From contig NZ_LT629689.1 of the NCBI RefSeq assembly GCF_900102035.1, forward strand, positions 5,986,501 to 6,050,500: a stretch of DNA of 64,000 nt. Direction: 5' to 3'. Positions 15,977 to 25,946 of this stretch are shown piece by piece; positions within the stretch are counted from its first letter, which is position 1; the number at the start of each line of letters is the position of its first letter. Under the pieces are notes generated by a model. The model worked only from the letters and a program-made list of their open reading frames with translations, did no database searches and had not been told where the DNA came from. A program made the translations under genes and the position numbers. The DNA comes from Pseudomonas extremaustralis (GTDB taxonomy: Bacteria > Pseudomonadota > Gammaproteobacteria > Pseudomonadales > Pseudomonadaceae).

Positions 15977-16258
15977 TTACTGGTTGCCGCCTTTGTCACT
16001 GTTCTGCAGGTCTTGCAGGGCCTTGGAGGTGATTTCGATGCATCGCTTGTCATCACCGGCAGCGTGAGCGGCTTTCGCTTGGGAGACGGCTGTATCGATC
16101 TCGCCTCGTTTGCCGCTGGTATCGGTCGCGAGGAGGGCTTGGCCGTTGTTGATTTTGTCCAGGTTGATTTTGCACAGATCGGTCTCGCCCGCCGCGAAAG
16201 TAGGGGAGGCCAGCATCGCAGCGGTAATGAACAAACCAGCAAGAGCGGAACGCTTCAT
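15977..16258 (-). CDS. Small secreted hypothetical protein
   Basis: This 93-residue protein has a clear signal peptide (positive start, hydrophobic core, cut after ASPTFA near residue 22), leaving a mature part of about 70 residues with two cysteines (about 29 and 73) that could form a disulfide. AAGGAG lies eight bases before the ATG. Pseudomonas genomes often carry such small periplasmic helical proteins of unknown role. No domain is recognised. Confidence 0.75.
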   Translation of the reverse strand: MKRSALAGLFITAAMLASPTFAAGETDLCKINLDKINNGQALLATDTSGKRGEIDTAVSQAKAAHAAGDDKRCIEITSKALQDLQNSDKGGNQ

Positions 16259-16396
16259 AGGGTATCTCCTTGTACAACAGGGCTCGACGCTTCTGGCGTT
16301 GAACGGCCGCCAGCGACATCACGGTGGAGCCTCGTTTGTCGAGGCTTATGCAGATGACTACGCTGGCGTGCAGGGGTTCTGTTTATTTTTCTGGGT

Positions 16397-19207
16397 TCAA
16401 TGCGCTCTGGCCTGGGTGACGCGGTCCACGAGGTACACCAGTCCATGGTAATCGATGCCGCCATGCTGGCTCAGGCCGATCTCGCAGGTGCGGCTGGTGG
16501 AAATGCCTTCGCTGCAATATTGCACCGCATCCTTGAGAGAACGCAGTGAGTGGGCGTTGAGTTCCGGGGTGGTGAAGCCTTTGTCGCCGGCAAAACCACA
16601 GCAGTGGATACCTTCCGGGATCACCACGGTGTTCGAGCAGCGTCGGGCAAGGTCGATCAGTGCCTGGCTTTCCCCCAGGTGTTGGGTGCTGCAGGTCACG
16701 TGCACGGCGATGGGCGCGTCCTGCGGAGTGAAGTCGAGACGGTCCATCAGGTGTGTGCGGATAAAACGCACAGGGTCGTAAAGGTCCAGGCGCGTGTCGC
16801 CGAGGTCTTGTACCAGGCGCAGGGTGCAGGGGCTGGTGTCGCAGTAGATGGGGTCGAGTCCGCCGCGACTGGCATGGAGCAGCGCGCTGATCAGTTCCTG
16901 GCGTTTATGCTCGGCTTGTTCGGTATAGCCCTTGGACGCGAAAGGCTGGCCACAGCACAGGCTATCCTGGTTGTCGGGGAATACGACTTGGTAACCGGCT
17001 TTTTCGAGCAGGCCGCGGGTTTTGTCGTACAGCGACATCTGCTCTTTATCACCGGCCGCCGGGCCCATGGCGCGTGAGACGCAGGCCGCCAGGTAGACGA
17101 CGCGGGGCCGTTCATCGATCACGGGCGGGCTGAAGCGGATGGCTTTTTCCGGCTGCGGCATGGCATCGGTCCACTGCGGGATCTGCCCTTTGGACAGTCT
17201 GGTCACGGTGGCCGAGAGTTTTGTCAGGCGAGGGGCGCCCAGCAGCATGCGTGCGCCATTGGCGACATGCAGGGTAAAACGCGCGCCTTGCATTGCGGTG
17301 GCGAAATGAGTGGCAAGCCATTCGGCGGTTTTCGTACGGTCGGCATCCAGGCTGCGAAGCTTTTTCACTAGGTCGCCGGTATTGATTCCCACGGGGCAGC
17401 GTTGAGCGCAGAGGCCAGTGGCCGCGCATGTGTCGATGCCCTGGTACTGGTAGGCAGCCTCCAGCTCGGTGGTGTCTATGCCGGCGCGCTTCTTCGCCTG
17501 GATGTCGCGCCAGATCACGATGCGTTGGCGTGGGCTCAGGGTCAATCCTTTGGAGGGACATACCGGCTCGCAGAATCCGCACTCGATGCACTTATCCACA
17601 AGCTCGTCGGCGGCGGGCAGGGGTTTGAGGTGTTTGAGGTGGATTTGCGGGTCTTCGCTGAGCACCACATCGGGATTGAGGATGCCGTTGGGGTCCAGCA
17701 GGCGCTTGAGTTGCCACATCAGCTGATAGGCATCACTGCCCCATTCCAGCTCGACGAAAGGCGCCATGTTGCGGCCAGTGCCGTGCTCGGCCTTCAGCGA
17801 ACCGCCGAACTCGACCGCCACCAGTTGCGCAACGTCGTCCATGAACGCTTGGTAGCGTGCGACTTCTTCCGCACTGTTGAAGCCTTGAGTGAACACGAAG
17901 TGCAGATTGCCTTCTAAGGCATGTCCGAAAAGGATCGCTTCGTCGTAGTGGTGTTTGTCGAACAGTTCAATCAAACGGTTCACGCCGATCGCCAGTTGCT
18001 CGACCGGGAACGTCACGTCTTCGATGATCACCGTGGTGCCGGTTTTGCGCACGGCGCCGACGGCAGGGAAGGTGTCCTTGCGGATTGCCCACAGGCGCGC
18101 GTTTTCCAACGGGTCTTCGGTGAAGTCGACTTGTTTCTCCACTGGGAAGCGAGCCAGGGAAGCCATGATCAGGGCCAATTGCTCATGCAGCAGTGATGAC
18201 GAGGCCGCGCGGGATTCAATCAGCAGTGCACAGGCATTTTCCGACAAGTGCTGTACGAAAGAAGGCATGCCGGGTTTGTCCTGTACCGAACGCATACTGC
18301 GCCGATCCAGCAGCTCAACGGCCGAGACCGGTTGGGTTTTGAGCACTGTCACTGCATTGCAGCAGGTTTCGACATCGGGGAACACAATCAAGGCCGACGC
18401 CTTGTTTGGGTGGTCAATCACGGTGTCGTAGGTCACCGCGCTGATAAAGCCCAGGGTGCCTTCTGAGCCCACCAATAAGTGGCTCAGGATATCCAGCGGC
18501 TCATCGAAATCCACCAGGGCGTTAAGTGACAGGCCGGTGGTATTTTTCAGACGGTATTTGTGACGGATTTTCGCAGCCAATTCGGCGTTTGCCCGCGTCT
18601 CTCTGCCGAGGGTCGCCAGGCGTTCAAGCAGCGCACCATGTTTCTCGCGGAATGCTGCGACGCTGGCCGCATCTTCGGTGTCGAGGCGGCTGCCGTCGGC
18701 CAGCACCAGGCGAATGCCTGCGAGGGTGTGGTAGGTGTTCTGCGCCGTGCCGCAGCACATGCCGCTGGCATTGTTGGCGACGATGCCGCCGATCTTGCAG
18801 GCATTGATCGATGCGGGGTCCGGCCCGATCTTGCGTCCGAACGGTGCCAGCCAGGCGTTGGCCTGAGCGCCGATCACTCCCGGTTGCAGGCGAATCTGTG
18901 TGCCTTGCCCGCGAATCTCGCGGCCGTTCCAGTTGTCCCCCAATACGATCAGCACCGAATCACTGATGGCTTGCCCGGACAGGCTGGTGCCGGCTGCGCG
19001 GAACGTCACCGGTACGTGGTCCCGCTGGGCTAGTTGCAGCAGTGCGACCACTTCGTCTTCCGACTCCACGCGGATCACTAACTGTGGGATCAGTCGGTAA
19101 AAACTGGCGTCTGTGCCGAATGCGAGTGTGGAAAGGGGATCGTCAAAGCGTCGATCTTTCGGGATCAGCTGTATGACGTCAGCAAGGAAAGCGGCAGGCA
19201 GACTCAT
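16397..19207 (-). CDS. dld: D-lactate dehydrogenase (FAD, Fe-S; quinone-linked)
   Basis: This 936-residue protein joins an N-terminal FAD-binding PCMH domain (with NNASGMCCGTAQN), an FAD-oxidase C-terminal domain, two 4Fe-4S cysteine clusters (CIECGFCEPVCPSKG near residue 540 and CAATGLCAQRCPVG near 595) and two CCG heterodisulfide-type motifs (near residues 750 and 870). This arrangement matches the membrane-associated D-lactate dehydrogenases (LldE/Dld-II type) of Pseudomonas, which pass electrons to quinone. It is downstream of lldP on the same strand, 117 bp away, with GGAGG before the ATG. Related 2-hydroxyacid dehydrogenases share the layout, so context decides the substrate. Confidence 0.85.
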   Translation of the reverse strand: MSLPAAFLADVIQLIPKDRRFDDPLSTLAFGTDASFYRLIPQLVIRVESEDEVVALLQLAQRDHVPVTFRAAGTSLSGQAISDSVLIVLGDNWNGREIRGQGTQIRLQPGVIGAQANAWLAPFGRKIGPDPASINACKIGGIVANNASGMCCGTAQNTYHTLAGIRLVLADGSRLDTEDAASVAAFREKHGALLERLATLGRETRANAELAAKIRHKYRLKNTTGLSLNALVDFDEPLDILSHLLVGSEGTLGFISAVTYDTVIDHPNKASALIVFPDVETCCNAVTVLKTQPVSAVELLDRRSMRSVQDKPGMPSFVQHLSENACALLIESRAASSSLLHEQLALIMASLARFPVEKQVDFTEDPLENARLWAIRKDTFPAVGAVRKTGTTVIIEDVTFPVEQLAIGVNRLIELFDKHHYDEAILFGHALEGNLHFVFTQGFNSAEEVARYQAFMDDVAQLVAVEFGGSLKAEHGTGRNMAPFVELEWGSDAYQLMWQLKRLLDPNGILNPDVVLSEDPQIHLKHLKPLPAADELVDKCIECGFCEPVCPSKGLTLSPRQRIVIWRDIQAKKRAGIDTTELEAAYQYQGIDTCAATGLCAQRCPVGINTGDLVKKLRSLDADRTKTAEWLATHFATAMQGARFTLHVANGARMLLGAPRLTKLSATVTRLSKGQIPQWTDAMPQPEKAIRFSPPVIDERPRVVYLAACVSRAMGPAAGDKEQMSLYDKTRGLLEKAGYQVVFPDNQDSLCCGQPFASKGYTEQAEHKRQELISALLHASRGGLDPIYCDTSPCTLRLVQDLGDTRLDLYDPVRFIRTHLMDRLDFTPQDAPIAVHVTCSTQHLGESQALIDLARRCSNTVVIPEGIHCCGFAGDKGFTTPELNAHSLRSLKDAVQYCSEGISTSRTCEIGLSQHGGIDYHGLVYLVDRVTQARAH

Positions 19208-19324
19208 GGGTCCTCCAGGATCGGCACCACAAGGTCCTTCGGACCATGGGTGCCGTAAGCCAGTACTGTTCGTGGAGAGCGGGCGCCGAAATCTCTGCTC
19301 GGCGCCCCTTGTTACTCGGTGGCC

Positions 19325-21019
19325 TTAGTGCACCAGCATACCGGTGAACCAGTAAGCCTGGGCCAGCGTGATCAGCCCGACGATTGTGGCGAAGAACAGG
19401 CTGTGCTTGAGGGTGAAGCGGAACAGGTCGGATTCCTTGCCTACCAGGCCGGTGGCGGCGCAGGCCACGGCGATCGATTGCGGCGAAATCATCTTGCCGG
19501 TGACGCCGCCGCTGGTGTTCGCCGCGACCAACAGGGTGTCGTTGACGCCGATCTGGTGTGCGGTGGTGGCTTGCAGCGAGCTGAACAGGGCGTTGGATGA
19601 GGTGTCGGAGCCCGTCAGGAAAACTCCCAGCCAGCCGAGGAAAGGCGAGAAGAACGGGAAGGCTGCGCCGGTGCCGGCCAATACCAGTGCCATGGTCGAG
19701 GACATGCCGGAGTAGTTAGTGACAAAGGCGAATGCCAACACCATACCGATGGACAGGATCGGCCAGCGCAACTCGTAGAGAGTCTCTTTTAAAGTGGTCA
19801 GACCAGTTTTGATGTCGATCTTGAGGATCAGCATCGAAATCAGTGCGGAGAAGAAAATCGCCGTGCCGGTCGCTGAGATCGGATCAAGCTTGAACACGGC
19901 GGGAATAGCAGTGGGGTTGGTCACGATCGGTGCGACCTTGATCACCAGTTGATCCAGATGCGGGATCGCAAAGTTGAACACCCAGCCATACATCGAGCCG
20001 CCCGCGGCGAACATCGCCTTGAAGGGCTTGAGGGTCCAGATGGTCACCAGCACGGTGAGGATCAGGAACGGTGACCAGGCCTTGAAAATCTGCCCCAGGC
20101 TGTAGGGCGAGGCGACAGTGCTGCGTGGCAAGCCAAAGCCGCCGGCGCTGGCGGTGACCGTTGTGCTGGAAGTGGCACCGGCGATCTGCGCGCCAGCGGT
20201 GCGCTTGGGTTGCCAGACTTTCAGGAACAGCGTCAAGGAAACCAGGGCGGCCAGGGCCGAAGTGATGTCCGGCAATTCCGGGCCGATGAAGTTAGAGGTG
20301 AAGTATTGGGTGACGGCAAAACTCAAGCCCGCAACCAGCGCTGCTGGCCAGGTTTCGCGCACGCCGCGCAGACCGTCCATCATGAATACCAGCCAAAACG
20401 GTACGAACAACGACAGCAGGGGCAGCTGGCGACCGGTCATGGCGCCGATCTTGAACGCATCAATACCGGTAACCTGGCCCGCCACGATGATCGGAATCCC
20501 CAGCGCGCCGAAGGCTACGGGGGCGGTGTTGGCAATCAAGCACAGGCCGGCGGCATAGAGCGGGTTGAAGCCCAGGCCTACCAACAGTGCGGCGGTGATT
20601 GCAACGGGGGCGCCGAAACCGGCAGCACCTTCCAGGAACGCGCCAAAGCAGAAGCCGATCAACAGCACTTGCAGGCGTTGGTCGTCGGTGATGGACAGGA
20701 CCGAGCTGCGGATGATCTCGAACTGACCGCTCTTGACTGTCAGTTTGTAGAGGAACACCGCCGCGACGATGATCCACGCGATAGGCCATAGGCCATAGGC
20801 AAAGCCGTAGCCGGCAGCGGCCAGCGCCATGTCTACCGGCATCTGGAAGGCGAAGATCGCCACCAGAATCGACAGCGCCAGGGTGATGCTCCCGGCCACA
20901 TGACCTTTAAGGCGAAACACCGCCAGGGCCAGGAAGAAGAATACGATCGGAATAACGGCGGCCAGTGCGGACAGGCCGAGGCTGCCGAGCGGGCTATAGA
21001 GCTGTTGCCAGGTTTGCAT
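19325..21019 (-). CDS. lldP: L-lactate permease
   Basis: This 564-residue integral membrane protein has about a dozen hydrophobic segments and the features of the LctP family ([17 protein letters not shown] and [13 protein letters not shown] motifs). It imports lactate (both isomers) and glycolate with protons across the inner membrane. It is the first gene of the lldP-dld unit and is preceded by the LldR operator 52 bp upstream. L-lactate dehydrogenase (lldD), usually placed between lldP and dld in Pseudomonas, is absent here. Confidence 0.93.
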   Translation of the reverse strand: MQTWQQLYSPLGSLGLSALAAVIPIVFFFLALAVFRLKGHVAGSITLALSILVAIFAFQMPVDMALAAAGYGFAYGLWPIAWIIVAAVFLYKLTVKSGQFEIIRSSVLSITDDQRLQVLLIGFCFGAFLEGAAGFGAPVAITAALLVGLGFNPLYAAGLCLIANTAPVAFGALGIPIIVAGQVTGIDAFKIGAMTGRQLPLLSLFVPFWLVFMMDGLRGVRETWPAALVAGLSFAVTQYFTSNFIGPELPDITSALAALVSLTLFLKVWQPKRTAGAQIAGATSSTTVTASAGGFGLPRSTVASPYSLGQIFKAWSPFLILTVLVTIWTLKPFKAMFAAGGSMYGWVFNFAIPHLDQLVIKVAPIVTNPTAIPAVFKLDPISATGTAIFFSALISMLILKIDIKTGLTTLKETLYELRWPILSIGMVLAFAFVTNYSGMSSTMALVLAGTGAAFPFFSPFLGWLGVFLTGSDTSSNALFSSLQATTAHQIGVNDTLLVAANTSGGVTGKMISPQSIAVACAATGLVGKESDLFRFTLKHSLFFATIVGLITLAQAYWFTGMLVH

Positions 21020-21070
21020 ATGGGGTGGCCCCTAATTGTTGTTGGTCAGGCACTGCGAGTCGATTTGGAT

Positions 21071-21087
21071 AATTGGTAATACCAATT
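21071..21087. promoter_or_regulatory. LldR/FadR-family operator
   Basis: AATTGGTAATACCAATT is a perfect 17-bp palindrome (7+3+7). It matches the AATTGGT-N3-ACCAATT pattern known for LldR and PdhR, members of the FadR group of GntR regulators. It lies 52 bp upstream of lldP and about 190 bp upstream of lldR, in the shared divergent promoter region. Confidence 0.88.
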
Positions 21088-21279
21088 TACAATCGATGTG
21101 GGCTAGGTTAAAAGCGTTCGGGGTGGTGTGTCAATTTGCCGCTCGCGAAACTTTGGTCTAGGCAGGTGATAGGTCAGTGCTGATCGGGTGAATCGAAGGC
21201 GTTCTGATAGGTGCTGCAAGCGCGTCGATACGCCAGAATAGAAGGCCCGGCGAGTTGTCGGGATCGTGGAGAGTGAGTT

Positions 21280-22047
21280 ATGGGGTTTGATCAGGTGCGT
21301 CAGCGCCGTTTGTCTGACGATATTGTCGAGCAACTTGAGGGCATGATCCTTGAGGGCACGCTGAAGTCGGGCGAGCGTTTGCCGGCTGAGCGGGCTTTGG
21401 CGGAGCGCTTTGGGGTGTCGCGTCCTTCGTTACGCGAAGCGATCCAGAAATTGGCGGCCAAAGGGTTGCTCGTCAGTCGCCAGGGCGGCGGTAACTATGT
21501 GGTGGAGTCCCTGGGGTCGACTTTCAGTGATCCGCTGTTGCACTTGTTGGAAAACAACCCGGAAGCACAACGCGATCTCCTGGAGTTTCGTCAAACCCTT
21601 GAAGCATCTTGTGCCTACTACGCGGCGTTGCGCGCGACTGAGGTTGATCGTGAGCGGCTGACGGCGGCATTCGAAGCGCTCCAGGATTGCTACACCCGCG
21701 ATGATGAGGTGAGTCGGGTAGAGGAAGGGGCTGCGGACGCGCGGTTTCACCTGGCAATTGCCGAGGCCAGCCACAACGCGGTGTTGCTGCACACCATTCG
21801 CGGCCTGTTCGATCTGCTCAAGCGTAACGTGGTGACCAACATCGGCGGCATGTACCAGCAGCGCACGGAAACCCGCGACATGCTGATCAGTCAGCACCGG
21901 GATTTGTACTTGGCGATTATCGAAGGGCGCGCGGAGCAGGCGCGAGACGTTTCAACACGTCACCTGCTGTATGTGCAGGAAGTGTTGGAAGAAGTGCGTC
22001 AGGAGGTTCAGCGCGTTGCGCGTGCGCAGCGGCGCCAAGGGATGTAG
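21280..22047 (+). CDS. lldR: FadR-type GntR regulator of lactate use
   Basis: This 255-residue protein has an N-terminal GntR winged helix (LPAERALAERFGVSRPSLREAI) and a C-terminal all-helical FCD domain with the metal/ligand histidines of the group (FHLAIAEASHN, then QHRDLYLAI and RHLLYVQEV). It is transcribed away from lldP and a perfect family operator lies between them. In other bacteria LldR represses lldP until lactate binds. GlcC and PdhR are close relatives, so context supports the name. Confidence 0.88.
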   Translation: MGFDQVRQRRLSDDIVEQLEGMILEGTLKSGERLPAERALAERFGVSRPSLREAIQKLAAKGLLVSRQGGGNYVVESLGSTFSDPLLHLLENNPEAQRDLLEFRQTLEASCAYYAALRATEVDRERLTAAFEALQDCYTRDDEVSRVEEGAADARFHLAIAEASHNAVLLHTIRGLFDLLKRNVVTNIGGMYQQRTETRDMLISQHRDLYLAIIEGRAEQARDVSTRHLLYVQEVLEEVRQEVQRVARAQRRQGM

Positions 22048-22082
22048 CCGAGGGCGATCCCCTGGCTACACCGCTACAAGGG

Positions 22083-22565
22083 CTACTCTTCCTTGCCTTT
22101 GTTGCGCACAGCGCGATGCAGTTCCCGATCGGAATCGCGTTCGCGCTCGGTATCACGCTTGTCGTATTCCTTCTTGCCCTTGCCCAGTGCAATCTCGCAC
22201 TTGACCAGGTGCTTGCTCCAATACCAGGACAGGCAGACGCAGGCATAGCCCTTCTGCTGTACGGCAGCGGCGAGCTTGTCGAGTTCGCGGGCATTGAGCA
22301 GCAATTTGCGCGTGCGCACCGGGTCGGCAATCACATGGGTGCTCGCGGTGGTTAGCGGAGTGATATGACTGCCGAGCAGCCAAGCCTCGCCGTCCTTGAG
22401 CAGCACATAGCTGTCGACCAGTTGCAGCTTGCTGGCACGCAGACTCTTTACTTCCCAGCCGGCCAGGACCAGACCAGCCTCGAACCGTTGTTCGATGAAG
22501 TAATCGTGTCGCGCTTTTTTATTTTGCGCGATGGTCCCTGTGGGGTGTTTCTTTTGTTTAGCCAT
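22083..22565 (-). CDS. smpB: SsrA-binding protein SmpB
   Basis: This 160-residue protein starts [20 protein letters not shown] and contains the [14 protein letters not shown] region that binds the tRNA-like part of tmRNA. Its basic tail enters the ribosomal mRNA channel. The ATG at 22565 is chosen because homologues start here; the open frame runs 62 codons further but into the ratA promoter. It works with the ssrA gene of this window. It is divergent from ratA and convergent with lldR. Confidence 0.97.
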   Translation of the reverse strand: MAKQKKHPTGTIAQNKKARHDYFIEQRFEAGLVLAGWEVKSLRASKLQLVDSYVLLKDGEAWLLGSHITPLTTASTHVIADPVRTRKLLLNARELDKLAAAVQQKGYACVCLSWYWSKHLVKCEIALGKGKKEYDKRDTERERDSDRELHRAVRNKGKEE

Positions 22566-22733
22566 AGGGGCGGCATTATAGGGAGTTGCGAGCGTGTCGG
22601 CTACGGTCAACCTGCGTGCTTGAGCGTGTTGGACGAATCCCGGACAATGCCGGCAGTTCTTTGCTTTTTTTCTTTCGCGAATTGGGCTGTTCTTTCGCGA
22701 TGTTTGCCGCTCAGCTGTGGAAATAACGCACAC

Positions 22734-23168
22734 ATGACGACGCATATTCAACGTTCGGCGCTGTTGCCCTATCCGGCACAGGCTCTCTATGACCTGGTCA
22801 ACGACGTGGCGCGTTACCCGGAATTTTTGCCTTGGTGTTCAACGGCCGAGGTGCTGGAAGGCAGTGATGAGTATATGGTCGCCAGTGTCGGTGTGGCGAA
22901 GGGGGGGCTTAGCCAGCACTTTGTCACGCGCAATGTGTTGGTGCCGGGGAAATCCATCGAAATGAATTTGCAGGAAGGGCCATTTACCCAATTGCATGGC
23001 GTTTGGATGTTCAAGGCCCTGACCGACAAGGCTTGCAAGATCAGCCTCGATCTTTCGTTCGATTACGCTGGGCCGATTGTGCGAGCGACGTTGGGGCCTT
23101 TATTCAACCAGGCGGCCAATACACTGGTGGATGCGTTTTGCCAGCGAGCCAAACAACTGCATGGTTGA
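22734..23168 (+). CDS. ratA: RatA/Coq10-type START-domain protein
   Basis: This 144-residue protein is a polyketide-cyclase/START fold of the RatA-YfjG group, recognised by the [19 protein letters not shown] start and the YPEFLPWC motif. In E. coli RatA blocks 70S ribosome association; the eukaryotic homologue Coq10 binds ubiquinone, so the physiological role may be in quinone handling. It overlaps rnfH by eight bases, the usual ratA-rnfH pair (RatAB), next to smpB. The start at 22734 matches the family. Confidence 0.9.
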   Translation: MTTHIQRSALLPYPAQALYDLVNDVARYPEFLPWCSTAEVLEGSDEYMVASVGVAKGGLSQHFVTRNVLVPGKSIEMNLQEGPFTQLHGVWMFKALTDKACKISLDLSFDYAGPIVRATLGPLFNQAANTLVDAFCQRAKQLHG

Positions 23169-23463
23169 GATTGAGGTGGTGCATGCCGCTCCGGACCGGC
23201 AGGTTTTACTGACAGTGGCGGTGCCTGTGGGCACCAGTTTGCGGGCAGCGCTGCAAATGTCAGGGATGGCTGCGCAATTTCCTGAGCTGAATCTTGCTGA
23301 TTGTCCCTTAGGGATATTCGGTAAGGTGATCACTGCCCCTGAAGTGAGGGCCGTGCAGCCGGGGGACCGTATTGAAATCTACCGGCCCCTGCTGGCAGAC
23401 CCTAAAGAGGTGCGCAGGTTGCGTGCGGCCAAGGCGGCTCGGGCGCGGCAACAGGATTCATAA
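23161..23463 (+). CDS. rnfH: RnfH family protein (UPF0125)
   Basis: This 100-residue protein has a ubiquitin-like/ThiS-like fold and the family motifs of a VEIEVVHA start, CPLGIFGK and GDRIEIYRPL. The start ATG lies inside the end of ratA. Its exact role is unknown; it is found with ratA or with rnf operons. The IS element begins 27 bp after its stop and separates it from the hairpin terminator at 24845. Confidence 0.92.
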   Translation: MVEIEVVHAAPDRQVLLTVAVPVGTSLRAALQMSGMAAQFPELNLADCPLGIFGKVITAPEVRAVQPGDRIEIYRPLLADPKEVRRLRAAKAARARQQDS

Positions 23464-23502
23464 GCTTGCCGAATCGCAGGCAATAAATCTATGGTCACCC
23501 CC

Positions 23503-23744
23503 ATTTTTGCAATACTGATTAACGGGTGGTGTGGTTGGCTTGCTTAAATCTATCCGGCGTCTGTTTGGGGCATGCCCCAGCGCCACGATGAGAGTCGCGC
23601 CTGACGATCCTTAAAAACCCGTCGGCTTCTGAAGCCGATTTTTATGTCAGGATCTTCGCCAGGCCGGTGTGCCGTTCACATCATCTGTTGTTCAGCTATC
23701 GCAAAACCTGAAGGGTGAATCGTGGTACTGCAACAACTGCAGGG
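23503..23744 (-). ncRNA. Candidate seekRNA/bridge RNA region of the IS1111-type element
   Basis: There is no ORF in these 242 bases between the transposase stop and the left inverted repeat. Two hairpins can be drawn (GGGGCATGCCCC near 23568 and GTCGGCTTCTGAAGCCGAT near 23622). In IS1111-type elements this position encodes the RNA that guides target choice. I infer the RNA from position and structure only. Confidence 0.5.
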
Positions 23745-24770
23745 TCAGGCGTTCAAAGCGTCTGGCCCTGCTTCATATTGCGTATGGCGAGCGGCTATCG
23801 CCCAAGCGATACGCGCCAGTTTGTTAGCCAGGGCACAGGCCACGACATTTGAATGTCGTCGACTGAGCAAGGTTTTAACCCAGCCAGCCAGAGCGCCTTT
23901 CTGGTGATCCAGCCTCTGCATATAGACCCTGGAACATTGCACCAACAGTTGTCGCAGGTGCTTGTCCCCCCGCTTGCTGATCCCCAGCAGATTGGCCTTG
24001 CCGCCCGTGCTGTACTGCCTGGGCACTAAGCCAACGGAGGCAGCAAAGTCCCGACTGCATCGGTACTGCTTGCCATCGCCCATCTCCACAGCCAGCAGGC
24101 TGGCGGTGATCGGGCCGACACACGGCATGCTCAGCAAACGACTGCCCAGATCATCGTCGGCCAGTTGGCCCGCCAGTTCTTTATCCAGCGCTTTGATTTG
24201 CTCATCCAGATAGACGAAGTGATCGTGCAGGCGCTGCAATAAGACCGTCAGGCGAACGGGTAATTCGTGCTCGGCCCAAACGCTCGCCAAACGCTTCATG
24301 ATGGCCAATCCCTTGGGCAGGCTGACCCCAAACTCCAGCAGAAAGCCGTGCATCTGATTAGCCGTTTTGGTGCGGTCATGCACCCATGATTCGCGCATCC
24401 GATGCAGCACAGACAGGGTTTGCTGGGATTCGGTTTTAGGCGTAACGAAGCGCATGGATGGGCGGGAAGCGGCTTCGCAGATTGCCTCAGCGTCGACGAA
24501 GTCATTTTTGTTGCCCTTGACGAAGGGCTTAACGAACTGCGGGGAAATCAGCTTGGCCGTGTGTCCCATTGCCGCCAACTGGCGAGCAACGTAGTGCGAC
24601 CCCGCACAGGCCTCCATCACCACAACACAGCTCGGCACATTGCCGAAAAACTGCATCATCTGCGCCCGTGAGCATTTTTTGCGAAACACCTCGCGGCCCG
24701 ACTTATCCTGGCCGTGCAGGTGGAAAGTATGTTTGCCGAGATCGATACCGATCAGTGCTGACTCGCTCAT
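23745..24770 (-). CDS. IS110-family (IS1111 group) DEDD transposase
   Basis: The ATG at 24770, with GGAGG twelve bases upstream, gives 341 residues. The N-terminal RuvC-like DEDD domain includes GIDLGKHTF, VVMEACAGSHY and KNDFVDAEAI. The C-terminal Transposase_20 domain includes MPCVGPITASLLAVEMGD with a later conserved serine (TGGKANLLGISKRGDKHLR). Length and motifs are complete, so the element may be active. The enzyme recombines element ends with a target chosen by the guide RNA. Confidence 0.92.
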   Translation of the reverse strand: MSESALIGIDLGKHTFHLHGQDKSGREVFRKKCSRAQMMQFFGNVPSCVVVMEACAGSHYVARQLAAMGHTAKLISPQFVKPFVKGNKNDFVDAEAICEAASRPSMRFVTPKTESQQTLSVLHRMRESWVHDRTKTANQMHGFLLEFGVSLPKGLAIMKRLASVWAEHELPVRLTVLLQRLHDHFVYLDEQIKALDKELAGQLADDDLGSRLLSMPCVGPITASLLAVEMGDGKQYRCSRDFAASVGLVPRQYSTGGKANLLGISKRGDKHLRQLLVQCSRVYMQRLDHQKGALAGWVKTLLSRRHSNVVACALANKLARIAWAIAARHTQYEAGPDALNA

Positions 24771-24844
24771 GATGATGGCCTCCGAAAACAAAACACCCCG
24801 TGAAAGCGTAGCCCTCACAGGGTGTTGGGGGTGACCATCTCATT

Positions 24845-24866
24845 AACCCGGCATACCGGGTTTTTT
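24845..24866 (+). terminator. Terminator between rnfH/IS and bamE
   Basis: ACCCGG-CAT-ACCGGGT (about 24845-24860) is followed by six T on the plus strand, a good terminator for plus-strand transcription. On the minus strand only TT follows. The IS end lies seven bases away, so the element may have cut the run that once served bamE. Confidence 0.6.
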
Positions 24867-24882
24867 ATCAGGCGCTGCATGC

Positions 24883-25410
24883 TTACTGCGGACTGGTGTC
24901 CAGAGGCTGCGGCGTTGGGACAGGAACAGTTTTCACGTCGTCGACGTCTCGCTGGATCTTGTCGAGCAAGGAGCCAGGCTTGGCCGGCACTTCGGACTTG
25001 GGCTTTTCGCTTTCCTGCGCAGGTGCAGTTACGTTGGCGCCGTTGTCCTTGCCGAGTAAGGCTTCATCGCGGCTCACGCCGGGCATGAAATCACCGGACA
25101 AGCTGACGAGCTGGTCATTGCCATTAAAAATGACGCTGACACGCTCCTGCTGGCGTTCACCGCCACCAGGCTGGATGCTGTAGAGGTAATCCCAGCGATC
25201 GGCATGGAAAGTGTCGGTCAGCAGGGGATTACCCATGATAAACCGTACTTGCCGTCGGGTCATTCCCGGGCGTAACTGGTCTATCATGTTCTGCGTGACG
25301 ACATTGCCCTGTTGGATGTCGATTTTGTAAACCCCGGGGAATGAACAACCGGCGAGTGCGAGCAGTCCCACAAAGGTGAAACTGGTTAGCAAGAGCTTGG
25401 TGTTTTGCAT
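24883..25410 (-). CDS. bamE: Outer-membrane assembly lipoprotein BamE (OmlA)
   Basis: This 175-residue protein has a lipoprotein signal peptide with lipobox LAGC (Cys22). The SmpA/OmlA domain follows ([33 protein letters not shown]), then a Pro/Lys-rich tail longer than in E. coli. It is part of the BAM complex that inserts beta-barrel proteins. It is divergent from fur, the standard arrangement in Pseudomonas. Confidence 0.95.
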   Translation of the reverse strand: MQNTKLLLTSFTFVGLLALAGCSFPGVYKIDIQQGNVVTQNMIDQLRPGMTRRQVRFIMGNPLLTDTFHADRWDYLYSIQPGGGERQQERVSVIFNGNDQLVSLSGDFMPGVSRDEALLGKDNGANVTAPAQESEKPKSEVPAKPGSLLDKIQRDVDDVKTVPVPTPQPLDTSPQ

Positions 25411-25508
25411 CGGTGGGCGACTTCCACTATCTTGGCTGGGACAACGTAAACGCCGATCATACCCGTATTAAGAGAAGCTGCGAAGCAGCATCCGCGAGAA
25501 AGCTAACC

Positions 25509-25913
25509 ATGGTTGAAAATAGCGAACTACGCAAGGCAGGTCTTAAAGTGACTCTGCCACGAGTCAAGATTCTACAAATGCTCGATTCTGCTGAGCAGCG
25601 TCACATGAGTGCCGAGGATGTTTACAAGGCGCTGATGGAGTCTAACGAGGACGTCGGCCTGGCCACGGTCTACCGCGTGCTGACCCAGTTTGAAGCCGCA
25701 GGGCTGGTGGTTCGTCATAATTTCGACGGCGGTCATGCAGTGTTTGAACTGGCGGATGGTGGTCATCACGACCACATGGTGGACCTGGATACCAATGAGG
25801 TTATCGAGTTCACCAGCCCCGCAATCGAAAAGCTCCAGCATGAAATCGCTGAGGAGCATGGATTCGATTTGGTCGACCACAATCTGGTGCTGTACATCCG
25901 TAAGAAAAAGTAA
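25509..25913 (+). CDS. fur: Ferric uptake regulator
   Basis: This 134-residue protein has an N-terminal winged helix (LPRVKILQML, LATVYRVLTQFEAAGLV) and a C-terminal dimer/metal domain with the HHDHM motif and later histidines. The C-terminal cysteine pairs of E. coli Fur are missing, which is normal for Pseudomonas Fur. The ATG at 25509 fits homologues. It represses iron uptake genes when Fe(II) is bound. A strong terminator follows at 25947. Confidence 0.97.
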   Translation: MVENSELRKAGLKVTLPRVKILQMLDSAEQRHMSAEDVYKALMESNEDVGLATVYRVLTQFEAAGLVVRHNFDGGHAVFELADGGHHDHMVDLDTNEVIEFTSPAIEKLQHEIAEEHGFDLVDHNLVLYIRKKK

Positions 25914-25946
25914 AAAAGCGACGCAGATCAATGCTGCAGAACGAGC

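Larger units (their letters stand above)
23491..24838 (-). mobile_element. IS110-family element, IS1111 type
   Basis: Inverted repeats ATGGTCACCCCC at 23491-23502 and its complement at 24827-24838 bound the transposase gene. Short subterminal repeats of about 12 bp and a long non-coding stretch after the transposase are marks of the IS1111 subgroup; classic IS110 members lack inverted repeats. No target duplication is evident. The element lies between rnfH and the rnfH-bamE terminator hairpin. Confidence 0.85.
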
